In this document: positions 7,046-10,681 of the stretch, piece by piece
How the letters are laid out: each line of letters begins with the position of its first letter
Numbering within the stretch: the first letter of the stretch is position 1
Origin: Oscillospiraceae bacterium
GTDB taxonomy: Bacteria > Bacillota > Clostridia > Oscillospirales > Oscillospiraceae
Reading direction: 5' to 3'
Assembly (NCBI GenBank): GCA_017399325.1
Contig: JAFQDY010000237.1
Span: forward strand, 1 to 10,681
DNA length: 10,681 bases
Notes under the pieces: model-generated
The model's database searches: none
What the model was told of the DNA's origin: nothing
The model's input: the letters and a program-made list of their open reading frames with translations, nothing else
Position numbers and translations under genes: made by a program

Positions 7046-7071
7046 AAGCCTTCTCCGTAAAAGGAAGGCTT
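7046..7071. repeat. Hairpin at left edge of repeat copy A
   Basis: AAGCCTTC (7046-7053) and GAAGGCTT (7064-7071). A closely similar hairpin (7822-7847) precedes the second repeat copy, so it may belong to the repeat unit. It lies upstream of the fucosidase promoter and is not a terminator of any gene read here. Confidence 0.5.
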
Positions 7072-7076
7072 GCGGG

Positions 7077-7243
7077 CCTACAAATTTCATCGAAACCTTT
7101 CGTAATACATTGTAGGGGCGGCCCCTTGGACGCCCCGCAATAACGAGATTCGGACGGGTCGTCGAGGACGCCGACCCCTACAAATTTTATTGATACCTTT
7201 CGAACGCCTTGTAGGGGCGAGCATTGCTCGCCCGCGGACCGTC
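7077..7243. repeat. Palindromic intergenic repeat, copy A
   Basis: A chain of modules bounded by TTGTAGGGG and CCCCTACAA, with spacers of the type ATTTTATTGATACCTTTCG. Bases 7077-7188 match 7887-7999 with about five differences, including one indel. The right end contains the small palindrome GGGCGAGCATTGCTCGCCC (7215-7233) and GGACCGTC. There is no open reading frame of its own. Such elements are abundant non-autonomous palindromes in clostridial genomes (family knowledge); no transposase is encoded here. Confidence 0.85.
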
Positions 7244-7271
7244 AAAAAACCGCCACCTGAACAGGTGGCGG
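7244..7271 (-). terminator. Intrinsic terminator of the XRE regulator gene
   Basis: CCGCCACCTG (7250-7259) and CAGGTGGCGG (7262-7271) form a 10-base-pair stem with a 2-base centre. On the minus strand it is followed by six T (7249-7244). It begins 5 bases after the stop codon of the XRE gene. A strong, well-placed terminator. Confidence 0.88.
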
Positions 7272-7276
7272 GTCGG

Positions 7277-7486
7277 TTAGGCGTCTTTTACAAACCGTAC
7301 AACCTCGTTGGGCGTACAGTCCAAAATGGCACATATTTTCTCCAAAGTCAACAAGGTAAGATTTTTGCCCTTTTTGATGGAATCCAGGGTTTTGTTATCG
7401 ATTCCGGCTTTCAAAAGACTATACTGGGAAATCCCCTTTCTTTGCATTGTTTCCCACATCGGGCCATAATCCAGCACAGTCCTCAC
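7277..7486 (-). CDS. Small XRE/Cro-type HTH transcriptional regulator
   Basis: 69 residues, nearly all one Cro/C1-type helix-turn-helix domain. YGPMWETMQRKGISQYSLLKA begins the domain at Y7, followed by the recognition region IDNKTLDSIKKGKNLTLLTL (29-48) and ICAILDCTPNEVVRFV (51-66), the pattern of stand-alone HTH_26/YozG-like regulators. The start is GTG (7484-7486) preceded by AGGAAAGG; an internal ATG at M10 would cut into helix 1. It is divergent from the 80-residue gene at 7594, with 107 bases between them, holding an inverted repeat that may be its operator. The gene ends 5 bases before a strong intrinsic terminator. It probably represses its own gene and the divergent one (inference). 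Confidence 0.88.
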   Translation of the reverse strand: MRTVLDYGPMWETMQRKGISQYSLLKAGIDNKTLDSIKKGKNLTLLTLEKICAILDCTPNEVVRFVKDA

Positions 7487-7503
7487 CGTCCTTTCCTGTT
7501 GAT

Positions 7504-7509
7504 ATTATA
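7504..7509 (-). promoter_or_regulatory. -10 element upstream of XRE gene
   Basis: TATAAT on the minus strand, 18 bases upstream of the GTG start. I find no good -35 at 16-18 bases, so the promoter may be weak or factor-dependent. A -35 at 17 bases would end at 7532, the edge of the inverted repeat. Confidence 0.4.
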
Positions 7510-7531
7510 GGCAAAAACAGTAAAATTCAGT

Positions 7532-7555
7532 ATTGTGGAGATAGCCACAATGTGG
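7532..7555. promoter_or_regulatory. Putative operator with three GTGG half-sites
   Basis: ATTGTGG (7532-7538) and CCACAAT (7545-7551) are perfect 7-base arms around a 6-base spacer. CCACAATGTGG (7545-7555) forms a second overlapping palindrome with a further GTGG. The site covers the -35 and spacer of the rightward promoter, where a repressor could block it. Binding by the adjacent XRE protein is inference. Confidence 0.5.
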
Positions 7556-7561
7556 TATGAT
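7533..7561 (+). promoter_or_regulatory. Predicted promoter of the 80-residue gene
   Basis: TTGTGG (7533-7538), 17 bases, TATGAT (7556-7561), about 32 bases upstream of the ATG. The -35 lies in the left arm of the inverted repeat. Confidence 0.45.
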
Positions 7562-7593
7562 TAAGTTGCTATTAAATTTTAGGAGGCGCATTT

Positions 7594-7836
7594 ATGAAAA
7601 TATACAGCCAGACAAACAAAGAAGTTATCAAGGAAATTGAACAGGCGGACGAGGTGCAACTCAACGATTACATACACGCCATACTCCGTCGGTACAATTC
7701 TCTGCGTACAGACCGGGAGATCTCAGTTTTGTCGCTGACTACCGACCCAAAAGCCCGCGATGCCGAACTGGAAGAAATTTTCGACTTTATGCGCCGCTGC
7801 TACCAAAAACAGGACGCAGAAAAGCCTTCCTTGTGA
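7594..7836 (+). CDS. Small protein of unknown function, divergent from XRE regulator
   Basis: 80 residues, charged and probably mostly helical (1-35 and 52-72) with a short SVLSLTT strand between. There is no membrane segment or signal peptide, and I do not recognise the family. The ATG has a perfect AGGAGG with a 7-base spacer and a promoter-like pair upstream, so it looks expressed. Its last codons and TGA stop lie in a hairpin (7822-7847) at the edge of the repeat, suggesting that the C-terminal tail was set by repeat insertion. Pairing with an XRE gene within a repeat-flanked islet suggests a partner of the regulator (an antitoxin, toxin or anti-repressor are all possible), but nothing in the residues decides this. 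Confidence 0.72.
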   Translation: MKIYSQTNKEVIKEIEQADEVQLNDYIHAILRRYNSLRTDREISVLSLTTDPKARDAELEEIFDFMRRCYQKQDAEKPSL

Positions 7837-7847
7837 CAGGAAGGCTT
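7822..7847. repeat. Hairpin overlapping the stop codon of the 80-residue gene
   Basis: AAGCCTTCCT (7822-7831) and AGGAAGGCTT (7838-7847) with a 6-base loop that contains the TGA stop. No T-tract follows on the plus strand. It resembles the hairpin at 7046-7071, so it may be the left part of repeat copy B. It may still act as a 3' mRNA stabiliser. Confidence 0.55.
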
Positions 7848-7855
7848 GGGGAAAA

Positions 7856-8048
7856 GACGGTCCGTTTCGGGCGAGCAATGCTCGCCCCTACAAATTCTAT
7901 CGATACCTTTCGTAATACATTGTAGGGGGCGGCCCCTTGGACGCCCCGCAATAACGAGATTCGGACGGGTCGTCGAGGGCGCCGACCCCTACAAATTTTG
8001 CGAAACCTTTCGTAATGCTCTGTAGGGACCGGCCTCCCGGACGGTCCG
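7856..8048. repeat. Palindromic intergenic repeat, copy B
   Basis: Begins with GACGGTCCG and the palindrome GGGCGAGCAATGCTCGCCC. Bases 7856-7893 are the reverse complement of 7209-7243 at the right end of copy A, apart from a 3-base difference. Bases 7887-7999 then repeat copy A directly with ~95% identity. A last module, TGTAGGGACC to GGTCCG, closes the element. Together with copy A it brackets the XRE islet with both direct and inverted repeats. Confidence 0.85.
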
Positions 8049-8085
8049 TAATTCTCATCTCTTAATTTTTAATTCTCAATTCTTA
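8049..8085. repeat. AT-rich tail with short direct repeats
   Basis: TAATTCTCA occurs at 8049-8057 and 8070-8078 within a low-complexity TTAATT/TTCTCA stretch between repeat copy B and the end of the HEPN-like gene. It has no coding signal. Confidence 0.5.
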
Positions 8086-8502
8086 AACGGTCTGCAACTG
8101 CTCCAGCAATGCGGTTTTCGTGCGGAACAGCCGATCCCGCCAAGTTTGGGCGATCTTCATATCCTCCAGCATATTCTCCACATCTTCCATTTCGGCAGGG
8201 GCGCCGGTTCTTAAGTTAAAGGCCATATCACAATAGCAGAAATGACACCAGTAATTCCGCCGGGTGGTCAGGCTGCGCAGTGCGGCGTACTCTTCGAATG
8301 TGAACAGGTTCAGACCCTTTTCCGTATCGATATATTCCAGTTCCCGGATCACACCGCCCAGACTGTCCTTTTCGATTTCTTCCAGCACATTCCAGAACGG
8401 CCCGCCCGAGACTGCCGCATAGATGGCCTCCAGATGGGATTCGATGAACTGATAATGCTCGATGAGCGTGCTGTGCGTAATGCGAAATGTTTTCAAAACC
8501 AT
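8083..8502 (-). CDS. HEPN-like small protein (putative RNase or abortive-infection type), function unknown
   Basis: 139 residues, probably all helical and cytoplasmic. The key feature is RRNYWCHFCYCDMAF (81-95): R82-N83-x3-H87 fits the Rx4-6H motif with polar residue after Arg that marks HEPN ribonuclease domains, and it sits late in a helical protein as expected. No nucleotidyltransferase antitoxin partner is encoded beside it. Cysteines C86, C89 and C91 cluster in the same helix. The ATG at 8500-8502 has GGAGGA 9 bases upstream; a 20-codon longer frame would run over that site. It has its own promoter, back-to-back with that of the lipoprotein gene. The assignment rests on one motif and predicted helicity, so it may instead be an unrelated helical family. 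Confidence 0.72.
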   Translation of the reverse strand: MVLKTFRITHSTLIEHYQFIESHLEAIYAAVSGGPFWNVLEEIEKDSLGGVIRELEYIDTEKGLNLFTFEEYAALRSLTTRRNYWCHFCYCDMAFNLRTGAPAEMEDVENMLEDMKIAQTWRDRLFRTKTALLEQLQTV

Positions 8503-8533
8503 AGGGCCGACTCCTCCGTAAAATGTTGGTTCT

Positions 8534-8562
8534 ATTATAGCAGTTTCCGGAAGATTTTGCAA
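8534..8562 (-). promoter_or_regulatory. Predicted sigma-A promoter of the HEPN-like gene
   Basis: On the minus strand TTGCAA (8562-8557), 17 bases, TATAAT (8539-8534). It lies 32 bases upstream of the ATG and is oriented away from the adjacent lipoprotein promoter. Confidence 0.68.
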
Positions 8563-8577
8563 TGTGCGGAAATAAAC

Positions 8578-8606
8578 TTGTATGTTTGCCGTTTGCTTGC
8601 TATAAT
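8578..8606 (+). promoter_or_regulatory. Predicted sigma-A promoter of the CAP lipoprotein gene
   Basis: TTGTAT (8578-8583), 17 bases, TATAAT (8601-8606), 27 bases upstream of the ATG at 8634. Its -35 is 15 bases from the -35 of the divergent HEPN-like gene. Confidence 0.68.
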
Positions 8607-8633
8607 AGAGGAAATCAACGGGGAGGAAGAAAG

Positions 8634-9935
8634 ATGAAAAAGATACTGGCCCTATTGTTGGCGCTGACCATGGTGCTTTCTATGGCCGCCTGCAAGAAAA
8701 AGAAAGATAAGACTCCTGCCGGCGATACGACCCAATCCTCTGCCAGCACACGGGAAACGAGCACCACCGAAACCGGAGAGAATACCGACGGCAGTACGGA
8801 AAGTACCACCGAAAATACCGAGACCACCGGCGGATCTACTGCCGCAGACCCTGATCACACCCACAAATTCACCGAGAAATCCGTGACGAAAGCCACCTGC
8901 ACAGAGCCCGGCACGAAAATGTTTGCCTGCACCTGCGGCGACACCCGTTCGGAAAAGATCCCGGCCACCGGCCATACTTGGAGCAATTGGAAGATCGTAA
9001 AAGCGCCCACCGAGAAGGCCCAGGGCCTGAATCAGAGAGCCTGCGCCACCTGCAAGACCACGGAGACCCTGCCAACGGCCAAAATACCGGCCGGGCATAC
9101 CCATAGTTACAAAGAAACTGTAGTCCAGAAGGCTGACTGCCTCCATCAGGGTGAAAATAAGTACACTTGCTCATGCGGCCTTTTCTATACGGAGTTTGTC
9201 CCCAAGGGCGGCCATAACCATACCGGAACAGAAACGAAAAAAGCCACCTGCACCGCAGAGGGTTTGATGACATACACCTGCATTTGCGGAGATACTTACA
9301 CCCAAAAGATCCCGGCTTCCGGCCATATCTGGAGCGATTGGAAGACCACAAAAGAGCCCACCACCACCGCAGAGGGCGTGGCCCAGCGGACCTGTTCTGC
9401 CTGCAAGACTGCAGAAACCAAAGCCATCGCCAAACTGCCTGCGCCCGAGCCTGAGCAGATCACCGTAACGGAAGCCCAACTGCAGAAGATCAAGGACGAA
9501 TTTTTGCGCCTTGTGAATCTGGAACGGGAAAAAGTAGGCGTTGATAAACTGACCCTGAACACCCAGTTGGACGCCGGCGCGAAGACCCGCAGCGGGGAAG
9601 TGATGGCGTCGTTCTCCCACACAAGGCCCGACGGAAGTTCTTTCGATACGGTCATCGACCAAACGGCCTATCCTTACACGGTTCTGGGCGAGAATCTGTG
9701 TATGACCTCCCATGTGGGCGACGGCGCATACACCGCCACAGATAAGTGGGTAGGCTCGGATACCCAGATCGAAGCGGCTGCGGCGTGGATGTTCACAAGT
9801 TTTAAAAACAGCGCCGGCCACTACGCCAATATGATCAAGGAAGAATACACCGAATGCGGCATCGGCATCAGTTACAAAATGGAAAATGACGCGATCCCCA
9901 TGTTCTACACCGCCCACATTTTCGGCGCAAGATAA
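8634..9935 (+). CDS. Surface lipoprotein with Cys/His/Trp-rich repeats and a C-terminal CAP (SCP-like) domain
   Basis: 433 residues. A lipoprotein signal with lipobox LSMAAC (C20) anchors it to the outer face of the membrane. A Lys patch and a Ser/Thr/Glu-rich linker (30-72) span the wall. Next come three related modules (~75-152, 155-195, 194-268): HTH-x-F/Y, a KATC or KADC cysteine, a CxCG (CTCG, CSCG, CICG), GHxWSxW (113-119, 230-236) and CxxC (137-140, 254-257). This repeat type is common in clostridial surface proteins; metal binding or disulfides are possible. A CAP domain fills ~283-432, with SHTRPDGSSF (328-337, H329), GENLCM (352-357) and SAGHYANMI (393-401, H396). CAP domains occur in extracellular proteins of varied roles; the role here is unknown. 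The ATG at 8634 follows GGGGAGG with a 7-base spacer; a 24-codon longer frame would bury the signal peptide. Confidence 0.93.
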   Translation: MKKILALLLALTMVLSMAACKKKKDKTPAGDTTQSSASTRETSTTETGENTDGSTESTTENTETTGGSTAADPDHTHKFTEKSVTKATCTEPGTKMFACTCGDTRSEKIPATGHTWSNWKIVKAPTEKAQGLNQRACATCKTTETLPTAKIPAGHTHSYKETVVQKADCLHQGENKYTCSCGLFYTEFVPKGGHNHTGTETKKATCTAEGLMTYTCICGDTYTQKIPASGHIWSDWKTTKEPTTTAEGVAQRTCSACKTAETKAIAKLPAPEPEQITVTEAQLQKIKDEFLRLVNLEREKVGVDKLTLNTQLDAGAKTRSGEVMASFSHTRPDGSSFDTVIDQTAYPYTVLGENLCMTSHVGDGAYTATDKWVGSDTQIEAAAAWMFTSFKNSAGHYANMIKEEYTECGIGISYKMENDAIPMFYTAHIFGAR

Positions 9936-9946
9936 TAAGATAACAA

Positions 9947-9972
9947 AACCCCCGTCGAATTCGACGGGGGTT
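9947..9972 (+). terminator. Palindromic terminator-like hairpin after the CAP lipoprotein gene
   Basis: A perfect 26-base palindrome with arms AACCCCCGTCGAA / TTCGACGGGGGTT, starting 12 bases after the stop. The tail on the plus strand is only TTAACGTT, so the U-tract is weak. On the minus strand the stem ends in TTTT. Probably ends the lipoprotein message. Confidence 0.7.
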
Positions 9973-10010
9973 AACGTTATGCTCCGATCAGGCGCTTTTC
10001 TGCAATTTGC

Positions 10011-10039
10011 TTGACAGGGGGTTGCCTATGGGGTATAAT
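10011..10039 (+). promoter_or_regulatory. Perfect-consensus sigma-A promoter of the lysine riboswitch transcript
   Basis: TTGACA (10011-10016), 17 bases, TATAAT (10034-10039): all twelve consensus bases with ideal spacing. Transcription would start near 10046, just before the P1 stem of the riboswitch. A strong promoter here suits a gene whose control is by termination in the leader. Confidence 0.93.
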
Positions 10040-10047
10040 CGACCCAT

Positions 10048-10203
10048 AAGTAGAGGTGCGGAAAGCATCAGTAGCCGGAAAAACGCGGGGAAACGCGCCG
10101 GCGAAAGGGTTTGCCGCCGAAATCTGTATGCCCTTTCCCGGGTGTGCAGGTTGGTCCCCCGCAGAATATGTCTGGGACTGTCACTTTTTGTGGAGCGCTA
10201 CTT
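10048..10203 (+). promoter_or_regulatory. Lysine riboswitch (L-box) aptamer
   Basis: L-box conserved blocks appear in order: TAGAGGTGCG (10051-10060), the loop-E-type CAGTAG (10069-10074), a CGCGGGGAAACGCG hairpin (10084-10097), GCCGGCGAAAGG, GCCGCCGAAAT (10113-10123), CTGGGACTGTCAC (10172-10184) and TGGAGCGCTAC (10191-10201). P1 is closed by AAGTAG (10048-10053) pairing with CTACTT (10198-10203). The family binds L-lysine and switches off lysine synthesis or uptake genes. Here it precedes a membrane transporter gene, so it predicts lysine-repressed uptake. Sequence blocks and P1 pairing are seen directly; the ligand follows from the family. Confidence 0.93.
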
Positions 10204-10221
10204 TCCGGCTTTGCTTTTTTG

Positions 10222-10253
10222 GCCGCGGAGTATCTCCGCGGCTATATTTTTTT
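10222..10253 (+). terminator. Intrinsic terminator of the lysine riboswitch expression platform
   Basis: GCCGCGGAG (10222-10230), TAT loop, CTCCGCGGC (10234-10242), then TATA and seven T (10247-10253). It lies 19 bases after P1 and 20 bases before the transporter ATG, the layout of transcriptional control in which bound lysine favours termination. I could not define the competing anti-terminator with confidence. Confidence 0.92.
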
Positions 10254-10272
10254 ACAGAAAGCGAGAAAAAGG

Positions 10273-10681
10273 ATGAAAAAGAACACGATCACCAAACTCA
10301 TTGCGGTTGCGCTTCTTCTGATCGCCTTTGTGGTGCTGGCGGTGGTTTTGCCCGGTCAACACAACTTAAAGTGCGAAGAATGTGAAGGCACCGGTATGAC
10401 CGACGCAGCCGTCTGTGAAGACTGCGGCGGCAGCGGCGTAGGCCAGGAGCCTGCCGACAGCAACTACTACAGCACCGTGATGGCCCTTGCGCCGCCTGTG
10501 ATCGCTATCGTGCTGGCGCTGGTGACCAAAGAGGTCTACAGTTCTCTGTTTATCGGCGTTTTGGCCGGTGCGCTGCTGTACTCCAACTTCAATGTGATCG
10601 GCGCGGTGAACGCCATCGTCAATGACGGCCTGATCGCCAATGTGGCGGACAGTTGGAACGCGGGCATTCTGATCTTCCTGG
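10273..10681 (+). CDS. NhaC-family transporter with DnaJ-like zinc-knuckle insert, probable lysine carrier, 3' end outside window
   Basis: 136 codons are visible. Membrane segment 1 spans ~8-27; segment 2 (69-85, MALAPPVIAIVLALVTK) and segment 3 (89-103, YSSLFIGVLAGALLY) lead into WNAGILIFL, with the APP...LALxTKEVYxSLxxGxxxGALL pattern typical of NhaC-type antiporters. Between segments 1 and 2, residues 34-41 and 48-55 form two CxxCxGxG motifs (C34, C37, C48, C51), as in the DnaJ zinc-binding region, in a loop predicted to lie outside or near the membrane. NhaC-superfamily proteins under lysine riboswitches have been proposed as lysine transporters (LysW type); the substrate here is inferred from the riboswitch. 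The ATG follows AAAAAGG with almost no spacer, so initiation looks weak; no better in-frame start exists upstream. Confidence 0.85.
   Translation, partial: MKKNTITKLIAVALLLIAFVVLAVVLPGQHNLKCEECEGTGMTDAAVCEDCGGSGVGQEPADSNYYSTVMALAPPVIAIVLALVTKEVYSSLFIGVLAGALLYSNFNVIGAVNAIVNDGLIANVADSWNAGILIFL

Noticed and set aside
6977..7090. 38-codon N-terminal extension of the fucosidase
   Set aside because: It crosses the predicted promoter and a repeat hairpin, while the internal ATG has a good GGAGG and matches the family start.
7190..7510. 106-codon plus-strand open frame over the XRE gene
   Set aside because: It runs through the repeat, the terminator hairpin and antisense to the well-supported XRE domain.
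7077..8048. CRISPR array
   Set aside because: The repeats are long, palindromic, few and separated by genes, not short regular repeats with unique spacers; no cas gene is present.
7077..8048. Insertion sequence
   Set aside because: No transposase or recombinase is encoded between or beside the repeats; at most this is a non-autonomous element.
8562..8633. 24-codon upstream extension of the CAP lipoprotein
   Set aside because: It would bury a clear lipoprotein signal peptide and overlaps both the promoter and the ribosome binding site of the chosen ATG.
10007..10276. Open frame on the plus strand ahead of the transporter
   Set aside because: It coincides with the promoter, lysine riboswitch and terminator, lacks a ribosome binding site and has no protein-like composition.
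10056..10385. Second open frame over the riboswitch and the 5' part of the transporter gene
   Set aside because: It runs out of frame through the transporter coding region and the structured RNA; the transporter frame shows clear membrane segments.

Overview
The window looks like chromosomal DNA of a Gram-positive, gut-type clostridium (Oscillospiraceae/Ruminococcaceae-like). The grounds are strong AGGAGG-type ribosome binding sites, near-consensus sigma-A promoters, a lipoprotein with Clostridia-style Cys/His/Trp repeats, a type IV pilus cluster of the clostridial kind, and palindromic TTGTAGGGG/CCCCTACAA intergenic repeats of a sort I associate with this group. The taxonomic placement is inference; no rRNA or tRNA gene is present.

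Positions 1-5608 hold a minus-strand type IV pilus operon. In transcription order it contains a very large pilin with a predicted beta-helical head (5608-4322), a short major-type pilin (4227-3844), two pseudopilins (3763-3266 and 3242-2826), a TadE-like minor pilin (2825-2460), a PilM-like protein (2446-1355), the prepilin peptidase PilD (1347-547) and the start of the platform protein PilC (531 to beyond base 1). Gaps are 0-25 bases except around the two pilins, where 80-94 base gaps hold hairpins that may set pilin-to-machinery ratios. A promoter lies at 5701-5729.

Positions 5750-6976 encode a cytoplasmic GH29 alpha-L-fucosidase on the minus strand with its own promoter. Positions 7046-8085 form a repeat-rich islet: two ~112 bp near-identical direct copies of a palindromic repeat flank a divergent pair, a small XRE-type regulator and an 80-residue protein of unknown function, which share a control region with an inverted repeat. 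Next come a divergent pair with back-to-back promoters: a HEPN-like small protein (8502-8083, minus) and a lipoprotein with Cys/His-rich repeats and a CAP domain (8634-9935, plus).

The right end (10011-10681) carries a consensus promoter, a lysine riboswitch with a clear intrinsic terminator, and the start of an NhaC-family transporter. This transporter has a DnaJ-like double CxxCxGxG zinc-knuckle motif between its first two membrane segments. The most notable items are the zinc-knuckle transporter under lysine riboswitch control, the beta-helix pilin, the repeat-flanked XRE islet and the HEPN-like gene.
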